9,284 nt of DNA from Flammeovirgaceae bacterium UBA4659 (GCA_002405445.1 DHLV01000129.1:1-9284), one strand, 5' to 3'. Counted from the stretch's first letter, positions 1 to 6,299 are shown. Program-made: numbers and translations. Notes: generated by a model not told the origin, from the sequence alone.

Positions 1-57
1 AACAACGAACCGTTTGTGAATCCGGTGAAACCACAGACGTTGCACTGGGTTACCTAG
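1..57 (+). CDS. Possible 3' end of an unidentified plus-strand gene (5' end outside window)
   Basis: Frame 1 is open from the window edge to a TAG at 55-57 and would encode an 18-residue C-terminus ending in ...PQTLHWVT. The stop directly abuts the stop codon of the convergent AraC gene at 58-60, and a terminator-like hairpin with a T-run follows at 87-111. Both facts fit a real gene end. The product cannot be identified from so short a tail. An 18-codon open stretch occurs often by chance, and frame 3 is also open here, so this is tentative. Confidence 0.35.
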   Translation, partial: NNEPFVNPVKPQTLHWVT

Positions 58-918
58 TCACAATGAATGCAATTTCGAGTAGTGAGAAGGCGTTAATCCC
101 ATTGCCTTTTTAAAAATTCGATTGAAGTTAGAGATATTTTGAAAGCCCGTTTCAAAGCATACTTGATCGACTTTCATTTCTGAATTTGCCAAGAGTTGGC
201 ATGCATTGCTTACGCGCACATCATTTAAGAATGTAGTGTACGTTTTTCTGGTTCGCAGTTTAAAGTAACGACAAAACGCTTCCGTGGATAGATGCGCCAC
301 TTCAGCTACTTCCTTAATGTATATTTTGCGGTGGCTTTCTTTGAAGGTAAACTGTAGAATGTCGTCCATCCGTTTACTTTCTACACCGGCATCGGGCGAG
401 GGGTGTTTATTCAGCTGCTTCAAGTCTTTTGAGAGTGCAAGTGTTCGCAACAAGTCAAAAAAGAGCACGAGCTTATCTTGTGGTTGCGCGGAGCAAAGTT
501 CTTTCATATGGTGACTCGCGCCAACTCTCGTTTTGCCAATCACTCTAAAACCTTTGCTTGCGCGATTAAAAAAAAGGCGGTTGGACTTCATTTCTTCGGT
601 GTTCCAGAATCGTTGGCCGAAGTATTCTTCATTGAAGGAAATAGAGATTGATTTAGAGGTGAGCTTGCTGTTTTTAGAATAGTACTTCTTATCGCTGCGA
701 AAAACATGCGGTTGGTGACTACCCAACACAAACACATCCCCTCTCTGGAAGCGCCCCACGTAGTTACCTGCAATCACGGTACCTTCTCCGTGTTCGATCA
801 ACATGATTTGCAATTCTGCATGCTGGTGCAGCTTGTCGTAGAAAAACGGCAGCACATCTTGTTGCAATCTGAATACCTGCATTTCGGTTTGGGGTACACG
901 AAAGGGAACAACCTTCAT
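58..918 (-). CDS. AraC/XylS-family transcriptional regulator, likely controls the divergent hydroxyproline operon
   Basis: This 286-residue protein has the classic AraC layout. The N-terminal cupin-like sensor spans about residues 25-75, with HQHAELQ at 31-37, a GxGT-type turn at 44-47, RGDVFVL at 59-65 and a late HVF. The C-terminal domain carries two helix-turn-helix units. The first is at about 201-220 (IKEVAEVAHLSTEAFCRYFK). The second is at about 250-280 and has the family signature of VCFETGF followed by NFNRIFKKAMGLTPSHY. The length is typical of the family. The ATG at 916-918 lies just before the cupin and has no clear Shine-Dalgarno sequence, as is common in Bacteroidota. The gene diverges from the hydroxyproline genes with 129 bp between, and AraC-family regulators (LhpR) control hydroxyproline clusters in pseudomonads. 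Control of this operon, and a hydroxyproline-type ligand, are inferred from position only. Confidence 0.9.
   Translation of the reverse strand: MKVVPFRVPQTEMQVFRLQQDVLPFFYDKLHQHAELQIMLIEHGEGTVIAGNYVGRFQRGDVFVLGSHQPHVFRSDKKYYSKNSKLTSKSISISFNEEYFGQRFWNTEEMKSNRLFFNRASKGFRVIGKTRVGASHHMKELCSAQPQDKLVLFFDLLRTLALSKDLKQLNKHPSPDAGVESKRMDDILQFTFKESHRKIYIKEVAEVAHLSTEAFCRYFKLRTRKTYTTFLNDVRVSNACQLLANSEMKVDQVCFETGFQNISNFNRIFKKAMGLTPSHYSKLHSL
87..111 (+). terminator. Weak candidate Rho-independent terminator for the gene ending at 57
   Basis: AAGGC (87-91) pairs with GCCTT (104-108), and the intervening AATCCCATT can extend the stem past a 3-nt bulge. A T-run (107-111) follows on the plus strand. The hairpin lies inside the 3' coding end of the convergent AraC gene. 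The stem is short and T residues are shared between stem and tail, so this is only suggestive. Confidence 0.3.
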
Positions 919-955
919 TTAGACATATTTTGATTAAGGCTGAAACGGAACAACC

Positions 956-963
956 CAAAAATA
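956..963 (-). promoter_or_regulatory. Candidate Bacteroidota -7 element for the AraC gene
   Basis: Read on the minus strand, TATTTTTG matches the Bacteroidota consensus TAnnTTTG. It lies about 38 bp upstream of the AraC start codon, which would give a leader of roughly 30 nt. No TTG at the usual -33 spacing is evident (the nearest is 13 bp away), so the call is weak. Confidence 0.3.
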
Positions 964-1021
964 AGTCAAAATAGTACAACTATTGATTATATTTTTGGCA
1001 GATAACAAACCGCAAGCACAG

Positions 1022-1029
1022 TAACTTTG
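1022..1029 (+). promoter_or_regulatory. Candidate Bacteroidota -7 promoter element of the hydroxyproline operon
   Basis: TAACTTTG is an exact match to TAnnTTTG, the -7 element used by the Bacteroidota primary sigma factor. A TTTG at 994-997 could serve as the -33 element, although its 24-bp spacing is slightly long. Transcription would start near 1036, just before the ATG at 1048. This favours that ATG over the in-frame TTG at 1027, which falls inside the promoter element itself. The resulting leader is very short. Confidence 0.5.
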
Positions 1030-1047
1030 CACGAAATCAAAGTGCTT

Positions 1048-1950
1048 ATGCAACCACATTGGAATGGCGTATACCCCGCGTTAACCACGAAGTTTACCAG
1101 TGACGATCAACTGGACTTACCGATGTTTGAAAGAAACCTGCTTGCACAACTGGAAGCAGGCGTGAATGGCGTCATCATCGGAGGCTCGCTGGGAGAGGCC
1201 AGCACCCTTGAGAACCAAGAAAAATTGAATCTGATTCGTTTTGCCTTGGATCAAGTGGCAGGCAAGATACCTGTGATAATGACCATTGCCGAAGGCAGCA
1301 CTCGCCATGCCATTGCCCTGGCGCAAGAGGCCGAGCAAGCAGGCGCCAATGGCCTGATGGTATTGCCGCCAATGCGTTATAAATCAGACCACCGCGAAAC
1401 GGTGGCTTTTTACAAAACCATTGCACGTGCCTCTGCTTTGCCGATCATGGTTTACAACAATCCGGTAGACTATAAAGTAGAAGTGACACTCGATATGTTT
1501 GCTGAACTGGCGGAAGAGGCCACGATCCAATCGGTAAAAGAATCCACCAGGGACGTGAGCAACGTTACCCGTATGATCAACCGGTTTGGTAAACGGTTTA
1601 AGATTTTATGTGGCGTAGATACGATTGCCATGGAGGAGTTGATGTTGGGTGCTGACGGCTGGGTAGCAGGATTGGTGTGCGCATTTCCCAAAGAGACGGT
1701 GGCCCTGTACCAACTGACCAAGGCAGGCAAGATCGAAGAAGCGCTGAAAATTTATCGTTGGTTCCTGCCGTTGTTGGAGTTAGACATCCATCCGAAACTG
1801 GTGCAGTACATCAAACTGGCAGAGGCTGAAGTTGGGCTAGGAACTGAGCACGTTCGAGCACCTCGCCTGCCGTTGGTGGGGGAGGAGCGCGAGCGGGTGT
1901 TGAGGATTATTCGAAACGGAGTCAATCATCAGCCGGATACGGCATACTAG
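1048..1950 (+). CDS. DHDPS/NAL-superfamily protein, probable 1-pyrroline-4-hydroxy-2-carboxylate deaminase
   Basis: The probable reaction is deaminating hydrolysis of 1-pyrroline-4-hydroxy-2-carboxylate to 2-oxoglutarate semialdehyde and ammonia, third step of bacterial hydroxyproline breakdown. The 300-residue protein is a full-length class I aldolase-type TIM barrel of the DapA/NanA superfamily. It begins with WNGVYPALTTKF. GGSLGE is at 45-50, the catalytic tyrosine is Tyr136 in MVYNNP, and the Schiff-base lysine is Lys164 in SVKEST. It is unlikely to be DapA. The GTTGE motif is changed to GSLGE, and the position of the arginine after YNVP (E. coli Arg138) is Asp141. The neighbouring epimerase, FAD enzyme and ALDH point to the hydroxyproline deaminase. 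I chose the ATG at 1048. An in-frame TTG at 1027 would add seven residues but overlaps the promoter motif. The ALDH gene follows after 41 bp. Family membership is clear; the substrate rests on context. Confidence 0.85.
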   Translation: MQPHWNGVYPALTTKFTSDDQLDLPMFERNLLAQLEAGVNGVIIGGSLGEASTLENQEKLNLIRFALDQVAGKIPVIMTIAEGSTRHAIALAQEAEQAGANGLMVLPPMRYKSDHRETVAFYKTIARASALPIMVYNNPVDYKVEVTLDMFAELAEEATIQSVKESTRDVSNVTRMINRFGKRFKILCGVDTIAMEELMLGADGWVAGLVCAFPKETVALYQLTKAGKIEEALKIYRWFLPLLELDIHPKLVQYIKLAEAEVGLGTEHVRAPRLPLVGEERERVLRIIRNGVNHQPDTAY

Positions 1951-1991
1951 TAAAGCAATGCCCGAATGCTGCTATCATCATCAAATATGAA

Positions 1992-3497
1992 ATGGCAACT
2001 TTTTCGCGTAAATCCAGTGTAGGGAAAACTGATTACAATATGTCATCCATCAATTCAATTCTCCAGCGTTCGCAAGCAGCCTTCGCGGTTTATAAGAAAG
2101 TGTCAGGCAAACAGAAGGCACTTTTCTTAGAGGCGATTGCATCAGCAATTGAGTCACTCGGCCACCCACTCATTCAAACCGCGATGCAGGAGACGCGCTT
2201 GCCGGAGGTGCGCTTGGTGGGCGAGCGGGGCCGCACATGTAGTCAATTGCGGCAGTTTTCAGCATTGGTCACTGAGGGCTCTTGGGTGGACGCGCGGATT
2301 GATACAGCTCTTGCCGATCGGGCACCTTTGCCAAAACCTGATATTAGAAAAATGCTGGTGCCTCTTGGGCCGGTAGTCGTTTTTGGGGCGAGCAATTTTC
2401 CTTTTGCTTATTCTACAGCAGGCGTAGATACTTGTTCTGCGTTGGCAGCCGGTTGCACGGTAGTACTAAAGGCGCATCCGGCCCACCCGCAAACGTCTGA
2501 GCTGGTGGCGCAGGCTATCCAACTTGCAATCAAAGAAACCGGAATGCCGGATGATGTATTCATTCACGTGCCCGATTCATCTTTTGAGACCGGTAAAGCA
2601 TTGGTGCAACATCCGTTCACAAAAGCAGTTGGCTTTACGGGGTCGTTTGCCGGAGGCAAAGCGTTGTTTGACTATGCAGCACAACGGCCGGAGCCAATAC
2701 CTGTGTTTGCGGAAATGGGCAGCCTGAACCCTGTCTTCATTTTGCCCAAAGCACTTGTTGCACGAAGTGACAAAGTTGCGGATATGTATGGCGCCTCTAT
2801 TACGCAAGGGGTAGGCCAATTTTGTACGAAGCCCGGCTTGTTATTTGGTGTTCAAAGCGAACAACTCGAACGTTTCAAGACACAGTTGGCAGATCGACTG
2901 AAGGCCATCGCACCTGCCACCATGTTGCACAGTGGTATAGCTGAAAGCTACGTGCACAACCGGGCATCAGCGCTCCGGCAGGCAGGTGTCACTTTGTTGG
3001 CAGAATCAAACGCACAGCCATTGCCAGAACAGGGAACACCCACGCTGGCCGTAGTGCGTGCACATGATTTTATCCAAAACCAACAGCTTTCGGAAGAAGT
3101 CTTTGGTCCATACTCGCTTTTGATCGCTGCCGATGACATTCATCAGATGAAGGTTGCAGCGGCTCTGTTGCCCGGACAATTAACGGCCACCATCATTGGC
3201 GAAGAAGAAGAGTTGCATGCATTTTCGGATTTGGCGGAGTTGCTGGCCGAGAAAGCGGGGCGCGTAGTCATCAACGGTGTGCCAACCGGTGTAGAGGTCT
3301 GCCCTTCGATGCACCATGGGGGTCCGTTTCCGGCTACCACCGATGCGCGTTTTACCTCGGTAGGAACTGATGCCATCAAAAGATTTGTCAGACCTGTTTC
3401 GTTTCAAAACTTTCCGCAGAAGCTGTTGCCCGATGAATTGAAAGACAGTAACCCTTTGGGGATTTGGAGATTGTTTAATAATGAATGGAAAAAATAG
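1992..3497 (+). CDS. Aldehyde dehydrogenase, probable 2-oxoglutarate semialdehyde dehydrogenase
   Basis: This NAD(P)-dependent enzyme would oxidise 2-oxoglutarate semialdehyde (2,5-dioxopentanoate) to 2-oxoglutarate, the last step of the pathway. Over 501 residues it shows the ALDH core. The oxyanion-hole Asn135 is in FGASNFP and the cofactor-binding Lys160 in VLKAHPAHP. FTGS is at 215-218, the general base Glu241 in FAEMGSLNP, the nucleophile Cys278 in GQFCTKPG, and EEVFGP at 368-373. The stretch GERGRT...EGSWVDARIDTALADR and the AHPAHP and EMGS motifs resemble the type III KGSADH group. The N-terminus is shorter than usual: the conserved NPxTGE segment before the first helix is missing. ATG 1992 gives the longest product. 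An in-frame ATG at 2040 (residue 17) is closer to where family similarity begins and may be the true start. The gene ends 62 bp before the epimerase. Confidence 0.85.
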   Translation: MATFSRKSSVGKTDYNMSSINSILQRSQAAFAVYKKVSGKQKALFLEAIASAIESLGHPLIQTAMQETRLPEVRLVGERGRTCSQLRQFSALVTEGSWVDARIDTALADRAPLPKPDIRKMLVPLGPVVVFGASNFPFAYSTAGVDTCSALAAGCTVVLKAHPAHPQTSELVAQAIQLAIKETGMPDDVFIHVPDSSFETGKALVQHPFTKAVGFTGSFAGGKALFDYAAQRPEPIPVFAEMGSLNPVFILPKALVARSDKVADMYGASITQGVGQFCTKPGLLFGVQSEQLERFKTQLADRLKAIAPATMLHSGIAESYVHNRASALRQAGVTLLAESNAQPLPEQGTPTLAVVRAHDFIQNQQLSEEVFGPYSLLIAADDIHQMKVAAALLPGQLTATIIGEEEELHAFSDLAELLAEKAGRVVINGVPTGVEVCPSMHHGGPFPATTDARFTSVGTDAIKRFVRPVSFQNFPQKLLPDELKDSNPLGIWRLFNNEWKK

Positions 3498-3559
3498 GTA
3501 TTGTTTGTTCGTCAATCATTGCTCGTAAACATGATGAACCAACAATGATCAGTGATAAC

Positions 3560-4558
3560 ATGAATATTTTCAAATGTATAGACGCTCACACTTGTGGAAA
3601 CCCCGTTCGGGTGGTGGCGGATGGCGGTCCTCCGCTGGAGGGAAGCAACATGAGTGAAAAACGACAGCATTTTTTACGCGATTACGATTGGATCCGCAAA
3701 GGGCTGATGTTTGAGCCCCGTGGCCATGATATGATGAGTGGCAGCATTTTGTATCCACCCACCGATCCGAAAAATGATGTAGGGGTATTGTTCATCGAGA
3801 CGAGCGGGTGTTTGCCAATGTGTGGGCACGGCACCATAGGCACAGTAACCATCGCCATCGAAGAGGGGCTCGTAAAGCCCCAAACGCCCGGCATACTGAA
3901 TTTAGAGGTACCTGCGGGATTGGTCAAAATCGAATACAAACAAGAGGGAAACAAGGTAAAGTCGGTGAAGATCACCAACGTGAAAGCGTACCTGGCAGCG
4001 GAGGGAATCAATGCCACTTGCCCCGACTTGGGAGAACTTACGTTAGACGTTGCCTATGGCGGCAACTTCTATGCCATCGTAGATGTGCAGCCGAACTTTA
4101 AAGGTATTGAGCACCACACGGCCGACCAATTGGTGAGTTGGAGCCGCGAGCTAAGAAAAGATATCAACCGAAAGCACACCTTTGTGCATCCCGAAAACCC
4201 CACCATCAATAGTTGCAGTCACATCTTGTGGACAGGCAAGGCAATGGATCCTACTTCAACGGCACGCAACGCAGTTTTTTATGGCGACAAAGCAATCGAC
4301 CGTTCACCCTGCGGCACGGGCACTTCAGCGCGACTGGCGCAGTGGTTCACGAAAGGAAAATTGAAGCAAGGCGAAGAATTTATTCATGAAAGCATCATTG
4401 GTTCCAAATTCATTGGCAGAATAGAGGAGGTAACGGAATTGAACGGTAAGCCCGCTATCATCCCCAGTGTAGAAGGTTGGGCGAAAGTGTATGGTTACAA
4501 CACCATCACCATCGACCCAGAAGATGACCCGTATGCGTATGGTTTTCAGGTGATTTGA
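3560..4558 (+). CDS. 4-hydroxyproline 2-epimerase (proline racemase family)
   Basis: This enzyme interconverts trans-4-hydroxy-L-proline and cis-4-hydroxy-D-proline, the entry step of the pathway, by a cofactor-free two-base mechanism. The 332-residue protein has both catalytic cysteines: Cys88 in LPMCGHGTIG and Cys251 in SPCGTGTSAR. Having Cys at both positions marks an epimerase/racemase and not a hydroxyproline dehydratase, in which the first is Thr. Further family landmarks are CIDAHTCGNPVR at 6-17, MSEKRQHFLRDYDWIR at 31-46, FEPRGHDMMSGS at 51-62 and Asp247. The start is the ATG at 3560, which gives the family-typical MNIFKCIDAHTCGNP. An in-frame ATG at 3485 would add 25 unconserved residues and overlap the ALDH gene by 13 bp. 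It resembles pseudomonad LhpA in role. Downstream it is cut off from its pathway partner by the S23 cassette. Confidence 0.93.
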   Translation: MNIFKCIDAHTCGNPVRVVADGGPPLEGSNMSEKRQHFLRDYDWIRKGLMFEPRGHDMMSGSILYPPTDPKNDVGVLFIETSGCLPMCGHGTIGTVTIAIEEGLVKPQTPGILNLEVPAGLVKIEYKQEGNKVKSVKITNVKAYLAAEGINATCPDLGELTLDVAYGGNFYAIVDVQPNFKGIEHHTADQLVSWSRELRKDINRKHTFVHPENPTINSCSHILWTGKAMDPTSTARNAVFYGDKAIDRSPCGTGTSARLAQWFTKGKLKQGEEFIHESIIGSKFIGRIEEVTELNGKPAIIPSVEGWAKVYGYNTITIDPEDDPYAYGFQVI

Positions 4559-4563
4559 CTCGG

Positions 4564-4588
4564 TATGCTGGATACTAGATACTAGATA
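4564..4588 (+). repeat. Left heptad-repeat array
   Basis: The array reads TATGCTG, GATACTA, GATACTA, GATA, a tandem 7-bp unit with consensus GATRCTR. Its first 21 bases match the minus strand of the right array (5027-5047) at 18 positions. The 7-bp period places TAG (4576-4578), TAG (4583-4585) and TAA (4587-4589) in all three plus-strand frames just upstream of the S23 gene. Confidence 0.75.
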
Positions 4589-4610
4589 ATTGATCATAAC
4601 ACAATAGAAT

Positions 4611-5036
4611 ATGAGTTATAAGAACCTGGAGATTTGGCAGGAGGCAAAGGAGTTATCCATCAAGATACATGAGATGACATTTAAGCTTCCAAAGTTTGAA
4701 CAGTTTGAAGAAGCGCAACAAATCAGGAGGTCAAGTAAATCGGTTCGCTCAAATATCGTTGAAGGCTATGGGCGAAGAGCCTACAAGCAAGAATACCTTC
4801 GCTTTCTTATAATGGCTCAAGCCTCAAACGATGAAACAATCGATCACCTTGAAATGTTGATCGAAACAAAGTCGTTAATGGATCTAGAATTGTACAATGA
4901 CCTTCACGGAAGATTGGAGATACTTGGTAAGAAAATAAACAGCTTTATAAAAGCAGTGCAAAGGCAACACAACTCCTCTCCATCAGTTAGTGAACCGTTT
5001 ATCTATTACCCTGAGTCCCCAGAAACCAGTATCTAG
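4611..5036 (+). CDS. Four-helix-bundle protein, S23 / 23S rRNA intervening-sequence family
   Basis: This 141-residue protein shows the conserved family blocks: [13 protein letters not shown] (3-15), [20 protein letters not shown] (37-56), and [12 protein letters not shown] (61-72) followed by [10 protein letters not shown]. These form the predicted antiparallel helices, and the basic [10 protein letters not shown] segment gives a positively charged face. The last 25 residues or so (from HNSSPSVS on) look disordered, and the final codons and TAG stop run into the right heptad array. The family occurs inside 23S rRNA intervening sequences and as free-standing genes common in Bacteroidota. Its function is unsettled, and the fold resembles Avd of diversity-generating retroelements. 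Nothing ties it to hydroxyproline metabolism, and its presence within the operon is best read as an insertion. The ATG at 4611 precedes the conserved N-terminus directly. Confidence 0.92.
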   Translation: MSYKNLEIWQEAKELSIKIHEMTFKLPKFEQFEEAQQIRRSSKSVRSNIVEGYGRRAYKQEYLRFLIMAQASNDETIDHLEMLIETKSLMDLELYNDLHGRLEILGKKINSFIKAVQRQHNSSPSVSEPFIYYPESPETSI

Positions 5037-5048
5037 CATCCAGCATCC
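5026..5048 (-). repeat. Right heptad-repeat array, inverted relative to the left one
   Basis: Read on the minus strand this is GGATGCTG, GATGCTA, GATACTG, G, the same 7-bp unit as at 4564-4588 but in opposite orientation. It overlaps the last codons and the TAG stop of the S23 gene (5034-5036) and ends 6 bp before the next start codon. In RNA the two arrays could pair as a long imperfect stem with the S23 gene in the loop. Confidence 0.75.
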
Positions 5049-5054
5049 TAAATC

Positions 5055-6299
5055 ATGAAAAAAATCGGAATCTTAGGAGGCGGCATTATTGGTTTGAGTT
5101 CCGCCTATTATCTCAACAAGCTTGGGTACGAAGTGACCGTGATAGACCAGGGTAACTTATCTGACGGGTGTTCGCATGGAAATGCCGGGATGATTGTGCC
5201 GAGCCATTTTGTGCCGCTGGCTGCACCCGGTATGATCGCTAAGGGCATTCGCTGGATGTTTGATTCCACCAGCCCGTTCTATGTAAAACCGCGATTCGAT
5301 CGGGACTTAATCCGCTGGGGTTATCATTTCCTCAGGAGTGCAACGTCTGCTCACGTGAAGCGGTCTGCCCCAGCGCTGAAAGAGTTGAGCATGCTCAGCA
5401 AGAGCTTGTACCGCCAGTGGAAACATGATCTGAGTTTTGACTTTGGATACCAGGAGAAAGGTTTATTGATGATGTATAAGACCCCGGAAACTGAACATGA
5501 AGAACGCGTGACTGCACACATGGCCAAGGAATATGGAATTGAAGCCCATCTGCTGAGTGCAACTGACGTACAGCAATTGGAGCCACATGTGAAAGTGGAT
5601 GCCCGCGGAGCTGTCTATTTTCCGGGCGATGCACACTTGGTGCCGCAAATGCTGTTGCACGGTTTGATTGAATGGTTGAAAACAAAAGGCGTACGTGTGA
5701 TAGACCAAACAACGATACAGGATTTTGAGTTTGACAAAGCACGTGTTACAGCCACGCGCACATCGGCTGGCAAATTTCATTTTGATGAGTTGGTAGTCGC
5801 TTTGGGCTCATGGTCTGGGATGATTGCCAAAAAGCTGGATCTCAACATACCCATGCAAGCAGGTAAAGGATACAGCTTTTTGGTGGATGATGTAAGCGAT
5901 CGTATTCGCATTCCTGCCATATTGTTGGAGGCGAGGGTTGCGGTAACGCCCATGTGTTCTTCCGTTCGCTTTGGCGGAACGATGGAAATCAATGGTATTG
6001 ATCATACTATTAACATGAACCGAGTGAGGGGAATTGTGAATTCCATTCCCAGATACTATCCAGAGATGAAAGTAGAAGTTCCGCCAAAAGAAAAAATCTG
6101 GCATGGCCTTCGACCCTGCTCACCGGATGGGCTTCCGTTTATCGGCCGATCAAAGAAATTCAAAAATCTAACCATTGCCACGGGCCACTCGATGATGGGC
6201 TTGAGTTTAGGCCCTGCTACGGGTATGCTGGTATCTGAACTCGTTGAAAACAAAAAGAGCTCGATGAATATCGAGCTCTTTGAACCAAACAGGTTTTGA
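5055..6299 (+). CDS. DadA-like FAD-dependent D-amino acid dehydrogenase, probable cis-4-hydroxy-D-proline dehydrogenase/oxidase
   Basis: This enzyme would oxidise cis-4-hydroxy-D-proline to 1-pyrroline-4-hydroxy-2-carboxylate, passing electrons to the respiratory chain or to oxygen. The 414-residue protein is a DAO-family flavoprotein. The N-terminal Rossmann motif is GILGGGIIG (5-13), with acidic Asp31 ending the second strand. HGNAGMIVPS at 41-50 is the flavin-contact loop typical of DadA-type enzymes. The C-terminal FAD signature is WHGLRPCSPDGLPFIG (349-364) plus TGHSMMGLSLGPATG (376-390). The length is close to that of E. coli DadA. No iron-sulfur or second flavoprotein partner gene is next to it, so it resembles the single-polypeptide type and not multi-subunit hydroxyproline dehydrogenases. 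General D-amino acid dehydrogenase activity (for example on D-alanine) cannot be excluded. The last 20 codons contain a hairpin used as terminator by the convergent gene, whose stop codon abuts this one at 6299/6300. Confidence 0.88.
   Translation: MKKIGILGGGIIGLSSAYYLNKLGYEVTVIDQGNLSDGCSHGNAGMIVPSHFVPLAAPGMIAKGIRWMFDSTSPFYVKPRFDRDLIRWGYHFLRSATSAHVKRSAPALKELSMLSKSLYRQWKHDLSFDFGYQEKGLLMMYKTPETEHEERVTAHMAKEYGIEAHLLSATDVQQLEPHVKVDARGAVYFPGDAHLVPQMLLHGLIEWLKTKGVRVIDQTTIQDFEFDKARVTATRTSAGKFHFDELVVALGSWSGMIAKKLDLNIPMQAGKGYSFLVDDVSDRIRIPAILLEARVAVTPMCSSVRFGGTMEINGIDHTINMNRVRGIVNSIPRYYPEMKVEVPPKEKIWHGLRPCSPDGLPFIGRSKKFKNLTIATGHSMMGLSLGPATGMLVSELVENKKSSMNIELFEPNRF
6244..6281 (-). terminator. Rho-independent terminator of the secreted-protein gene, inside the FAD-enzyme coding end
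   Basis: AAAGAGCTCGAT (6254-6265) and ATCGAGCTCTTT (6270-6281) form a perfect 12-bp stem with a 4-nt loop. On the minus strand the stem is followed by TTGTTTTC, so with the last stem bases the tail is a long U-rich tract. This is the expected form for termination of the minus-strand gene ending at 6300. On the plus strand the stem is followed by GAACC, a poor U-tract, so termination in that direction is less likely. The hairpin overlaps codons about 400-409 of the FAD enzyme. Confidence 0.75.

Larger units (their letters stand above)
919..1047. promoter_or_regulatory. Divergent control region between the AraC gene and the catabolic genes
   Basis: This 129-bp AT-rich region holds no gene. It contains two direct copies of TTGATTA, at 930-936 and 983-989, whose starts are 53 bp apart (about five helical turns). 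AraC-family proteins often bind spaced direct repeats, so these are candidate operator half-sites. A 6-bp inverted repeat, ACTTTG (1024-1029) and CAAAGT (1038-1043), overlaps the promoter element at its downstream end. A 7-bp repeat in AT-rich DNA can arise by chance, so the operator assignment is inference. Confidence 0.4.
4563..5048 (+). mobile_element. Putative S23-type cassette with inverted heptad-repeat ends
   Basis: The segment comprises a left heptad array, one four-helix-bundle gene and a right heptad array in inverted orientation. It starts 5 bp after the epimerase stop and ends 6 bp before the start of the FAD-enzyme gene, so it fills the gap between two genes of one pathway. Without it they would be about 10 bp apart, the spacing of a tight operon. 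No transposase and no clear target-site duplication are visible. Calling it a mobile unit is therefore an inference from its boundaries and from the known presence of S23 genes in 23S rRNA intervening sequences. Confidence 0.5.

Noticed and set aside
1027..1047. TTG start at 1027 for the deaminase
   Set aside because: It lies inside an exact TAnnTTTG promoter element and adds seven residues without family support. ATG 1048 is preferred.
3499..3507. Possible internal promoter TATTGTTTG before the epimerase
   Set aside because: The spacing is one base too long for TAnnTTTG and there is no supporting upstream element.
3485..3559. In-frame upstream extension of the epimerase from ATG 3485, overlapping the ALDH gene by 13 bp
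   Set aside because: The 25 added residues match nothing in the family, while ATG 3560 gives the expected start MNIFKCIDAHTCGNP.
4611..5036. Diversity-generating retroelement, because S23 proteins resemble Avd
   Set aside because: No reverse transcriptase, template repeat or variable repeat is visible in the window.
4563..5048. 23S rRNA intervening sequence in its rRNA context
   Set aside because: The flanks are protein-coding hydroxyproline genes, not 23S rRNA.
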